The notes under the pieces: model-generated | What the model was told of the DNA's origin: nothing | The model's database searches: none | The model's input: the letters and a program-made list of their open reading frames with translations, nothing else | Position numbers and translations under genes: made by a program | Assembly: GCA_001939145.1 (NCBI GenBank) | Contig: LSRX01000312.1 | Span: 474,113-538,112, forward strand | Source: Symbiodinium microadriaticum | Lineage: Eukaryota; Sar; Dinophyceae; Suessiales; Symbiodiniaceae | Direction: 5' to 3' | DNA length: 64,000 bases | Part shown: piece after piece, positions 55,201 to 62,321 of the stretch | How positions within the stretch are numbered: position 1 is the stretch's first letter | Layout: every line of letters starts with the position of its first letter

Positions 55201-55640
55201 CGGCACTTAGCTTGTTGACATGTGCTTTCATTCAAAGCACCGACATCAAATAGTTGGCACAAGTTCTCTAGGTGCAGATTTTTTCATACCTTGCAGTGCA
55301 TGTCCACGACTCAAGCCTGTTTGCTTTCCTATGTAATGATGCTTCTTTCAATTTGTTTGTTTCTTGTATGTCGTATCTTGGATGTATGCTTTCGCAACAA
55401 ATGCTCTATAGCTGTTCGGTGTGTTTGTGCACCTGAAACCATGATGCAGCCAGGTCCAATTCACCAACAAAAACACATCCTCCGAAACCCTAAACCCCAG
55501 CTGATTCAGTAGGTCCACCCAGCCAACCTATGACCACATGTTTCGCCTAGATTGTCCGAGTGTGAGCGCCGCCGACCCTCGCAGGATCGTTTACCACCTT
55601 TTCAACGCCATTACACCGCTTCACAAGTTCAAATGTGCCT
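46160..55640 (+). CDS. Glycosyltransferase-like gene, copy B (nine exons seen, partial)
   Basis: Exons 46160-46204, 47493-47558, 47838-47868, 48185-48263, 49322-49363 and 50519-50550 join in frame; 52749, 53418 and 55585 begin further exons of the same family. The product has KKWIPDLPEEYFRMPAPAPK, SDLIRYALLYHHGGLYMDAD, DPILALLHTHDFVSYQEKGP, FSSNLIGGRPM, FKFLWERQKD, then CTVPWAALGEGVP, CFADEWSFVPDHFAYSVEHI and IVYHLFNAITPLHKFKC. The intact DAD motif suggests an active DxD glycosyltransferase with the same inferred sugar-transfer role as copy A. The exon equivalent to HCP..CCFDD was not found between 50.6 and 52.7 kb. The first and last exons are unknown. Donors are GC, GC, GC, GT and GT. Every intron shows telomere-type tracts. 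Confidence 0.72.
46205..47492. other. Copy B intron 1
   Basis: CCCTAAA units (46224-46236, 47434-47475), a duplicated CCGTCGTCGTACCCGTA (46282 and 46509), TTTGGGG-type units (46640-46690). A + frame ending in PVIDIEDAMQPC (about 46993-47105) is open but unassigned. Confidence 0.5.
47434..47475 (-). repeat. CCCTAAA tract before exon B2
   Basis: CCCTAAACCCTCAACCCGCA then CCCTAAACCCTAAACC, ending 18 bp before exon B2. Confidence 0.88.
47493..47558 (+). CDS. Copy B exon B2
   Basis: Encodes MPAPAPKSDLIRYALLYHHG and Gly. Acceptor GAAG|GATGC, donor GCTT|GCCTC (GC type), chosen because it restores GGLYMDADF with B3. Confidence 0.72.
47575..47605 (+). repeat. TTTAGGG tract after exon B2
   Basis: Four perfect GTTTAGGG/TTTAGGG units beginning 16 bp after the B2 donor; complementary to the CCCTAAA tract at 47703-47754 in the same intron. 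Confidence 0.92.
47703..47754 (-). repeat. CCCTAAA tract before exon B3
   Basis: CCCTGAACCCTCAACCGTAA, then CCCTAAACTCCTAAACCC units upstream of B3. Confidence 0.85.
47838..47868 (+). CDS. Copy B exon B3, DxD motif
   Basis: Encodes YMDADFVAVK. Acceptor AAAG|GTACA, donor GAAG|GCCTT (GC type). 31 bp long. Confidence 0.72.
47879..47914 (+). repeat. TTTAGGG-type tract after exon B3
   Basis: GTAGGGTTCAGGGTATAGGG then TTTAGGGTTCAGGG, beginning 11 bp after the B3 donor. Confidence 0.85.
48185..48263 (+). CDS. Copy B exon B4
   Basis: Encodes DMDPILALLHTHDFVSYQEK then GPRHSG. Acceptor CCAG|GACAT; donor GGGA|GTCCC is the best fit. Confidence 0.72.
48264..49321. other. Copy B intron 4
   Basis: C-rich CCCTAAA-type units (48360-48415), a TACG/TACA microsatellite (48975-49050), TTTAGGG (49171-49199) facing CCCTAAA (49209-49250). 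Confidence 0.55.
48975..49051. repeat. TACA/TACG microsatellite
   Basis: TACATACA then about 12 TACG units. Confidence 0.93.
49322..49363 (+). CDS. Copy B exon B5
   Basis: Encodes FSSNLIGGRPMLN, matching FSSNFIAGRKGS of copy A. Acceptor GCAG|CTTTC, donor AACA|GTCAT. Confidence 0.65.
49364..50518. other. Copy B intron 5
   Basis: Includes a duplicated segment of about 85 bp (49736-49908), TTTAGGG (50116-50131) and CCCTAAA (50215-50225) units. Confidence 0.55.
49736..49908. repeat. Tandem duplication, unit about 85 bp
   Basis: ACTACATCAGGGTCTAGATG / ACTACATGAGGGTCTATAGA with TTTGGATCCTTATTTTGGGG / TTTGGATCCTTATTTTAGGG and GCCCTCTAC at each end. Confidence 0.88.
50519..50550 (+). CDS. Copy B exon B6
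   Basis: Encodes FKFLWERQKD. Acceptor CCAG|TGTTC; donor probably GGAC|GCGCC. A TTTAGGG run follows at 50586. Confidence 0.6.
51005..51080 (+). CDS. Unassigned exon candidate
   Basis: After TCCCAG| the frame reads SLLNWIGRQWAYKYKPSFEH then GQRLSA. Gene-like composition, located within copy B, not matched to any copy A exon. No family recognised. Confidence 0.35.
51081..52748. other. Copy B intron sequence, no exon seen
   Basis: Holds a family 5 element, TTTGGGG/TTTAGGG-type units (51385-51430, 52410-52520) and CCCTAAA tracts (51743-51780, 52216-52285). The HCP..CCFDD exon expected here was not found. Confidence 0.5.
51911..52012. mobile_element. Family 5 MITE-like element, copy 2
   Basis: TTGGGTAGCTCTCTAAATTA at the left, CCAATTTAGACAACTACCTA at the right; interior GGTCCTTTTTAGAAGG and TATATTTGGGACCT. 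Confidence 0.75.
52749..52821 (+). CDS. Copy B exon B8
   Basis: Encodes CTVPWAALGEGVPQTASSDF, aligned with CHIPFAGIGEGTSHP of copy A. 3' boundary uncertain. Confidence 0.6.
53418..53520 (+). CDS. Copy B exon B9
   Basis: Encodes EIFETFCFADEWSFVPDHFA then YSVEHIPSKD. Acceptor GAAG|GCGAA. The 3' boundary is not fixed. Confidence 0.72.
53638..53725. repeat. TA/CA/TTTA microsatellite
   Basis: TA, CATA, CACA, CTCT, TTTA and TA runs. Confidence 0.9.
53848..53991 (+). CDS. Unassigned terminal exon candidate
   Basis: After TTACAG| the frame reads EFSRWVYNKFVEGAPTILKG, REAFLKFLREMHRDSPKLLL and ends at TAG after 47 codons. Acceptor follows opposed CCCTAAA/TTTAGGG units. It lies between exons B9 and B10 and has no equivalent in copy A; either an extra copy B exon or another gene. 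Confidence 0.45.
   Translation, partial: EFSRWVYNKFVEGAPTILKGREAFLKFLREMHRDSPKLLLTRDSTIV
53992..55584. other. Sequence between 54.0 and 55.6 kb
   Basis: Open frames of 60-123 codons on both strands without recognised motifs; CCCTAAA units near 54615-54650. A + frame at 54682 (SSWPEMREDEALKYMVAPWL) is the most gene-like but unassigned. Confidence 0.35.
55585..55636 (+). CDS. Copy B exon B10
   Basis: Encodes IVYHLFNAITPLHKFKC, aligned with FHMFNSIIPFKNYNC of copy A. Acceptor GCAG|GATCG, possible donor ATGT|GCCTG (GC type). Confidence 0.6.
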
Positions 55641-56284
55641 GGGGGCGATATCGGATTCTCAAATTCAAAGCTTCCAACAATAATCGACGTCATGTCACAA
55701 TCAACCCTGAACACCTGCTTGCAATGTGGCAGCCTGCACGACAAATTCCAGTATTCGCAACCAACCTCAGCATATTGTGCACTTCGGGTTCAAGGATTAG
55801 GCTTAGGGATCAGCCAGACCCACCGTTGTGGCTCCTTTTCGTGGGTTGCGTTTTTCTCCTAATCCTAATCTGGAGCAGTAAGCATAAGCCTTGTCGAAAA
55901 GGAATAGCCAATTTCTTGAACTCCGGGGTCCATAGACATTCTGTAGCAGGGTTTAGAATAACTTCCAAAGAAGCAGGTTATGGCAGTTTAAGGTCAAGGT
56001 CAGGACATTCTTTTATCAATGGCATCGTCGGGGCAGAGCACTCAGAAAGTAGGGTTGTGGGTGGGGCCTGCATGAAAATCTAAACCTCGAGCCCAACATA
56101 CCCGAACCGTACACAAACCTTAAGCAGCAACTCTTGCATATCTGCATAACTATCAACCTCAGGCATACATAAATCTGCAGGTCGTGAATCTCCAATAAGC
56201 CCAGCGATCTGAATTCTTCCGGCTGCAGCTGGTGTCTGCTAGAGATCAAGGATTTCAGGCCAAGGATTTGGAGGTTATATATAG

Positions 56285-56430
56285 CCCAAACCCCTAAACC
56301 CCTAAACCCCTGAACCCTAAACCCCTGAACCCTGAACTCCTGAACCCTAACCCCTAACCCCTAACCCCTAAACCCCCTAAGCCCGAAGCACCTAACTAAA
56401 CCCTAAGCCCCTACACCTTTAAACCCTATC
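56285..56430 (-). repeat. CCCTAAA/CCCTGAA tract
   Basis: Dense CCCCTAAA, CCCTGAA and CCCTAACCCC units. Confidence 0.88.
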
Positions 56431-56649
56431 CGACTGAGGCGGGCAACCAGGCCCTCAGGATAGAGTGGTCTTGTGCCGAATTCAGGATTCAGGCCCTGGG
56501 GGCTTTCCCAAGGTTCTTCAGTGACATATGGTTTAGGGTTTATGATTCAGCGATATAGGGTTTAGGGTTTGTTTTCTGGGTTTCCACTAGAATGTAGCGA
56601 AACCATAAAGAGTGCATTACATTGTCCCAGTGGGGTTACTGAACAGCCT

Positions 56650-56768
56650 AATATTGGGGCCTCAATAATTACCTATATATTATTTTTTTTTGGGGGGGGG
56701 GGTCCTTATTATAACTATAGAATAATGGGCCCCCTCAACCCTATTCTAATTATGAAGGCCCCTATAAT
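56650..56768. mobile_element. Family 3 MITE-like element
   Basis: ATATTGGGGCCTCAATAATT at the left, AATTATGAAGGCCCCTATAA at the right, interior TTATTATAACTATAGAATAA and CCTCAACCCTATTCTAATTA. Confidence 0.8.
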
Positions 56769-56951
56769 TAGTTTTCTTGTTCCCGAAGATTTCCGCTGTC
56801 CCTTGGGACAAAGGTGCGACCTTGCTGGATCCAAGGAGGCTCGTGGGCCATCTCTACACAGATGCTTGAAAGCATCTAAACCCTAAACCCCAAAACCCTA
56901 AACCCCAAAACCCTAAACGCTCTAAGAGCTCTGTAAGGTTTAGAAGTTTAA

Positions 56952-57053
56952 GTGTCCATGTACCCAAATAGTACATACTTTGGCCTGAAAGTAGTCCCTA
57001 TATAGGTACTTTGCGGCCAATGTAGATACTATATGAGTACATGGACCCTTAGG
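56952..57053. mobile_element. Family 4 MITE-like element
   Basis: GTGTCCATGTACCCAAATAG at the left, ATATGAGTACATGGACCCTT at the right; interior AGTAGTCCCTATATAGGTAC. Confidence 0.75.
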
Positions 57054-57727
57054 GTAAACCCAACCCGCAGCTGGGAGCTTAGTCGTTATGCTTTGAGCCA
57101 GCAGAATTCCTGATGGCTGGCGCCGACTGACGCATGCCCGACCGAGCCCTCGACCGTATAACCCGGAATCCAAAACCCAAGGAGACACCATCGTATAACC
57201 TGGAATCCGAAATCCAAACAAAAACCCGTGTTGGCCTGAAGCGGCCTCTAGTTTGTCTGCCGACAAACCCTCCTCACAGGAACGTCTGGCCGATATGAGA
57301 AAACATACACGTCGTCAAGATCAGAAGCCCTCACTGTGCTGCCTGTCCTCCCTCATCCCCAAGAGAAAGCACGAAGCAAGTCCTAAACTTATCCTAGATT
57401 GTTGCTGCCTAAACCCTAAACCTTACCGTCATAAGGAGCCCGTGTAGGACTAAACCCAAAGCTGACGAAACCCTGAACAGCATCTTGGAACTTGGAACCC
57501 TTAAGACGACGTTTTAAGGGACCTCTAAACCCTAAACCCCTAAATCCTAAAACACTAAACCTCTCTATCATATGGTTTTTTCAAGCCTCGAAGGCCGAAG
57601 CCCGAAGGCCGAAAGCTCTCTAAAAGAGTAGCCTGAAGCTTCGAATAGGATTCCGAAGCTTAGAAAGTGGAGATCTTGAGTTCGGAAGGGAAAAGTCATG
57701 AAGCCTCGCCGCCCAGAATATGTCTCT

Positions 57728-57912
57728 GGTGATCTGATTATGAAGCGAATGCATCGTGCATGCTTCGATTGTTGTGTAGAAGGCAAAACGTTTTTGTCTG
57801 GAGCTCAGCTGTATATATTGATTAAATGTGTTCTTTCTAAATTTTTTGTGTCACTGGTGATCTGACTATGAAGCGAATACGTCGCAGCTTCGGGACTGTT
57901 GTGTAAGGAGGC
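57728..57912. repeat. Direct duplication, spacing 128 bp
   Basis: GGTGATCTGA(T/C)TATGAAGC then GAAT(G/A)C(A/G)TCG, with TTGTTGTGTA/CTGTTGTGTA and GGCAA following in both. Confidence 0.8.
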
Positions 57913-58270
57913 AACGGGTGTTCCCTCGGAGTGAAAGTGTAGAACTACGCTGTCTGTAGTGATTTATTGTCTATTTCTTACTGTTTTGGGGTTCTCTGGG
58001 TGGTGGGTATTTTTCGAAGTCGAATTGGCGTGCTCGACTAGAGACTGCTCGATCCGGAGCTGCCGAACCCTAAACCCCTAAGCCCTAAACTCTCAAACCC
58101 CAAACCCAAGAGCCCTCTAAAGGAGAGCTTCCGCTCAGAGACCGGGCGTCGACCTGTGGAGCACAGCGAGGAGTCGGATGCGTGGCTTGAGGACGGGGTT
58201 TAAGGTTTAGGGTGCTGAAAGGGTTTAGGGTTCAGGGTTTGGGGCTCTTGTGTTGTTTTGCTTTGGGGCT

Positions 58271-58600
58271 ATGTATCTATGTAACCATGTATGTATGTAT
58301 GTATGTATGTATGTATGTATGTATGTATCTATGTATGTGTGTACCTATGTATCTATGTATATGCCTATGTAACTATGTCTATGTCGTGTTGTTTGTCTGT
58401 TTGTCTGTCTGTCTGTCTGTATGTATGTATGGATGTCTGTACGGATGTATGGGTGTATGTATGTAGAGGCACTCTTGCCTGAACGCATGCACCTGCTTAC
58501 CCGCACACAGAAACATGTGCAGGCGTATGTATGTATGTGCATGTATGTATGTATGTATGTATGCATGTATGTACATATATATGTATATATACATGTATAT
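58271..58600. repeat. TATG/TCTG microsatellite block
   Basis: GTAT, CTGT and TATA runs interrupted by a unique stretch at 58466-58520. Tyr-Val frames across it are artefacts. Confidence 0.92.
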
Positions 58601-58990
58601 GTACATACGTGCTCAACCGACCGTTTATATGTATGTATAGGTATCATTGTACACGGATGGTTTTCGCCCCTTAACTTTGCGGTTTATGGCTATGTTTGTG
58701 GGTTGGGTTAGTGACGTTTTGTGCCAGCCTCGGCATCAACTTGTGGAGAGGGCAGTGCGACAGTTGCACGATTCCCGTGTTTCTGTATGTTGAAAACACA
58801 AATTGGGATCCTAGTTTCAAGGCCTGCACTATGTCTTGCTGATACCGCGAGGTATCGTTCCGTAAGCCCTGTGTAAACCTCACAAGTATCGTATAGTAAT
58901 TAGGCAGGGCAGGATGCGTATAGATACCCGAAACCTTAAACATGGAGCCCAAAGGAACCCTAAACGGCCCTAAACCCCCCAAAAACTTAA

Positions 58991-59045
58991 GCTTTGGAGG
59001 AGCACCCGGAGTTTGTCAAGTACCAGCAGGCCGGGTGGCTCGTAC
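58991..59045 (+). CDS. Unassigned exon candidate, EHPEF type
   Basis: After TTAAG| the frame reads LEEHPEFVKYQQAGWLVLL. Resembles EHPDF at 12.8 kb; a CCCTAAA stretch lies just upstream. No family recognised. Confidence 0.4.
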
Positions 59046-59204
59046 TCCTAATTACACCCCATGGCTTCGGATCGAGAACTTGCCGACCCCGTGCAAAGCA
59101 TACCTTGTTTTGGGCTCCTTATGGTCTCCTTGCATGTGCTATTTTTAGCTACGCTCCTGCAGCACAGTGCATTGTCCCGGTTATCGCCGGCGTCCTGCAC
59201 ATGT

Positions 59205-59372
59205 ACTACTGTTATTATTACCGCTGCTGCTACTACTGTTGCTGCTGCTGCAGCTACTGACACTGCTATTGTTACTGCTTCTGCTACTGCTACTGCTGGT
59301 ACTACTACTGCTACCACTGCTGCTACTACTACTACTACTACGACGACGACGACGACAAAAACTACTATTACG
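59205..59372. repeat. CTG/CTA/CGA trinucleotide repeat
   Basis: Interrupted CTACTGCTG-type triplets, then CTACTACTA and CGACGACGA. Repeat-coded Leu, Thr/Ala and Val frames cross it in several frames; none is supported as coding. Confidence 0.93.
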
Positions 59373-60403
59373 ACTGCTACTATGCCGTTGGATCCCGGAC
59401 GGCCATGCACATTATGCTAGTTTTGAGCCCTTCTTCCCTAACTTCATGGTAGTGCCGTAGTGTAGAGTAGGACCCGAATATTTTCTTCTAGTATCCCCTT
59501 GCCTTATCCGCCCTGTAGGTATGTTGTATAGTGTACCCCCCCCCCCCCCACAACAAGATCTGATTATGTATTCTGGCTTCTGCATCATAGAACAGCTATA
59601 GTAACCCTCGAGGCGGACCCTCAGAGAAACCCGATTCCTGCATAGTATCTATGGAGCCCCGGGAAAGATCGGGACCCTCTAAGCCTTAAATCTTAAACAC
59701 TGAACCCTAAACCCTGCTTCGAGGTGCACAACGCCTGGCAGCCATGTCCCGGCCCCGTTGACGTCACAGAAGCGCCGACATCCACGGCCGATTCAGAGGA
59801 AGGGGTTTAGGGTTTGGGGCTTAGGGCTTAGGGGCTGAAGAGGAATTCGACGAGAACCTCCTTGCTCTGGAGCCATCGGGCTGTCTTCACTGGGTGCTGG
59901 CTCATTGTTGGGAGTTTTCACGCTTGTGGAGCTCAACTGCAGCCAACAAGTCATCCGGCCTGTGGCGAGATTAGGAGGCCTTCTTTCAAGCGGAGGATTG
60001 CAGCTTTGCGTTTTTTCAACTCAGTCGCTACATAGGCAGACCACTGCCATGGAGCCTACGTCTAAAAGATTCTTCAGTGCAGCTCCTCATGTCTTTCATG
60101 TCTCCTGTCTGGAAACAATTTGAAGACGCCTTCAATTCAAGGGGAATCGGGAAGGTTCATAGTAGGGATGCCGGGCTTAGGGCGGTGGGACCTAGAATTA
60201 GGTGGCATCCCGAGCCTCCCACAGAAGTGTCTTGGGTTGCGTTTGTCCAGCGGTCCCTCTTGCTTCCGAAGCCACCAAAAAAGCCCGAACGCCACATCTG
60301 ACGGCCCCACTAAAACCCTGCACCTGGCGGCCGGAACCCCAAGGGCCCAAAAGCCCTAGAACACCCTAATGCCGAAACCGTCTTAACACCAGCACCCCCG
60401 CAG
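59373..60403. other. Gene-poor stretch
   Basis: A C homopolymer (59536-59550), TTTAGGG units (59803-59830), CCCTAAA units (59700-59717) and open frames without recognised content. Confidence 0.4.
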
Positions 60404-60455
60404 GAGAGGCAATGTCAGATCTTTACACTCTGGGAGTACAAGTCTGGTCCGCCTC
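60404..60455 (+). CDS. Unassigned exon candidate, IFTLWEY type
   Basis: After CCGCAG| the frame reads ERQCQIFTLWEYKSG, matching C-x-IFTLWEY at 44.7 kb with many synonymous differences, which argues for real coding constraint. No family recognised. Confidence 0.5.
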
Positions 60456-61470
60456 TCTCTGTGGCCCTGAATGTGGAAGGCCGGTCAGGGTTTCGGCTGT
60501 TGATATGAGAGAAGTATTGAGAAGGCCCGGCCCCCGTTCACATACCTGAAATCATGACTTATCGTCGGAAGCACCGTTGGAGATCACCAGCCATGTCGCA
60601 CGCAACCTATATTGGAGAGTTGCAGGAGCCTCAGTAGCTGGAGGTGACCTCGCATTAAACAGCGCATGCGTCGTGTGCCTGTACGTCAGAGGACACCTTG
60701 GGTTAGAGTTGCCATGATGAGACAGTTCGAAGCGGCATGGCTGCGCAGTTGGAATGGCTCATATGTTCAGAACATGCCAACGTCCGTAGTTCTTCACAGC
60801 TCAAGAGTTCGACGGGTCCAGGTTATGTGTCTACTGTATATCCACTGAGCCAACAACCCTCGATCAAGGACTTTACCGTAAATCCACAGCGGATCCAGAC
60901 TACATTTTATAACTATATGCGACATAGTGTATCTTCCGGAATTCAGGGATCTTGGGATCTCGGGGTACTATGGGGGTATAGGCATATAGGCTCTGTGCTG
61001 AAAAAAGGAGCCATGGCTTTGATCCCAGTAGCCTCGCCTTTGGCCCTTGGCTCTGGGGCCGGTGTTCTGCAGCCACGGAGGGAAGTGCGAAGCTCGGGAG
61101 GCGCATTGAAGTCGATTTTTAGCTTTCGGGCCTCCCCGGGGACCTGGGCCTTCATAACCTTACAGAACTTTTTAGGATTCCTGCATTCTGATTTCCGTTT
61201 CGACATGTGTTGCTTGACGTCTGCTGTGGGTGCCCTACATGCTCATGGAGGTTTTAAAATCCTATACTGCAATACTGTGCGTTGTCGACGGCCAGCGACA
61301 GTTCGACTCCGCACCCGAAGCACGAGAGATGCAGACATCCGAGGCAGCTTGAGGCTTATAGGTGCAGATACTGCTTTCTGTTTGCGCAGAACATGTGGCC
61401 CATAGACTGCTCCTGGAAAGAGGTTTCGGTGAGTAACGCATGTCAACGAATGGAATGATTGAAGCCTTAG
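60456..61470. other. Sequence upstream of the zinc-finger gene
   Basis: Free of telomere-type tracts. Overlapping open frames on both strands (the longest 222 codons, + strand) lack recognised motifs. Confidence 0.4.
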
Positions 61471-61471
61471 C

Positions 61472-61482
61472 TTTGGCTCAAG
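61472..61482 (+). other. Possible spliced-leader relic
   Basis: TTTGGCTCAAG equals the last 11 nt of the 22-nt dinoflagellate spliced leader (ending ATTTTGGCTCAAG), 56 nt before the ATG and on the sense strand. AGCC, also in the leader, lies 5 nt further upstream (61463-61466). Confidence 0.4.
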
Positions 61483-61537
61483 CTCTTCTGGATTTCCAGC
61501 TTCGCTCGTTTAGGGACACCGAAAACCCAAGCTGGCC

Positions 61538-62314
61538 ATGGCTTTCTTCGATCGTGTGGGAGCGGAGGTGACCTTCGTTTACAGCCGCACGTTCATCGAC
61601 GAGGCGCCCCTGGCGGTGAACCCTGGCACTCATCGTCGAAGCGTGAGCCTGCCACCCCCTAGGACGCATCTTGACACCGCCTCCGATGCAATGATCGAAG
61701 AGGAAGCTCTTTCGGGCTACGTGCAGTCGCTGGGTACCTCTGGCATGCACCGCCCGGCTGATGCTCCTCAAGCTATGATTGAGAAAGCTGGAGATGATCC
61801 TGAAGTGTCCGTCGTGGAAGCCATCGTGGCAGCAAGTTGTGGGAGCAGGGGGCACCCACAGCTTTGCAGGCGCGCTTGCATCTACTTTGCGTCTGGCAAG
61901 TGCACCGTGGGAGCACAGTGCAACTACTGCCACATGCCGCATGCAGACCGCCCTCCCAAGCTTGACAAGCAGCAGCGCACGAAGTTCAACTTGATGGGCA
62001 AGCGCGAAGCCCTTGAGTTGCTTCATGGGTTCTTGACAATGAACGCGACAGAGAATGGCTTCCTAAATCTCGCGACGGACATCCTGGACTTGCTGGCGAA
62101 GGAGACAATGAGGCATGATGCCGGCGAGGATGCGACCTCCTCATCCGCGCACCGACGTCTTGAGCGTGTGCTCGTCCGCATGCCCTTCCACCAGCTTGCC
62201 CTGCTCTCTGTCTCGAAGGCAGATCGTCGCGAGTTCGGTGAGGTTATGGTGACATGCATCGAGAAGCTCACCGATGATCTTGAAGCAGCGCGGAACAACG
62301 GATTGAACGCTTGA
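61538..62314 (+). CDS. CCCH zinc-finger protein, single exon
   Basis: Complete 258-codon frame from ATG to TGA with no intron. One C-x7-C-x5-C-x3-H finger sits at about residues 112-130 (CIYFASGKCTVGAQCNYCH), preceded by GHPQLCRRA and followed by PPKLDKQQR. This flank-finger-flank arrangement is typical of abundant dinoflagellate C3H1 proteins, thought to bind RNA; single CCCH fingers generally contact single-stranded RNA. N-terminus MAFFDRVGAEVTFVYSRTF; the C-terminal 110 residues are predicted helical and free of known motifs. G/C-rich third positions contrast with the flanks. Start chosen as the first ATG in a good frame. Overlapping minus-strand frames are shadows. Lack of introns and the spliced-leader-like word upstream suggest a retroposed copy. 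Confidence 0.9.
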   Translation: MAFFDRVGAEVTFVYSRTFIDEAPLAVNPGTHRRSVSLPPPRTHLDTASDAMIEEEALSGYVQSLGTSGMHRPADAPQAMIEKAGDDPEVSVVEAIVAASCGSRGHPQLCRRACIYFASGKCTVGAQCNYCHMPHADRPPKLDKQQRTKFNLMGKREALELLHGFLTMNATENGFLNLATDILDLLAKETMRHDAGEDATSSSAHRRLERVLVRMPFHQLALLSVSKADRREFGEVMVTCIEKLTDDLEAARNNGLNA

Positions 62315-62321
62315 GCCAAAG
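62309..62321 (-). repeat. Inverted copy of the leader-like 13-mer at the stop codon
   Basis: GCTTGAGCCAAAG is the exact complement of CTTTGGCTCAAGC at 61471-61483 and contains the TGA stop. Confidence 0.8.

Larger units (their letters stand above)
55641..58200. other. Sequence downstream of copy B
   Basis: No supported exon after B10. Contains the elements and repeats listed and CCCTAAA units at 56879-56918 and 57527-57545. Confidence 0.45.

Noticed and set aside
59048-59460. Four overlapping open frames with poly Val, Thr/Ala or Leu
   Set aside because: Translations of the CTG/CTA trinucleotide repeat.
60737-61405. 222-codon + frame upstream of the zinc-finger gene
   Set aside because: Overlapping open frames on both strands, no motif, no codon bias that I can see.
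61478-62026. 182-codon minus-strand frame
   Set aside because: Shadow of the zinc-finger gene on the opposite strand.
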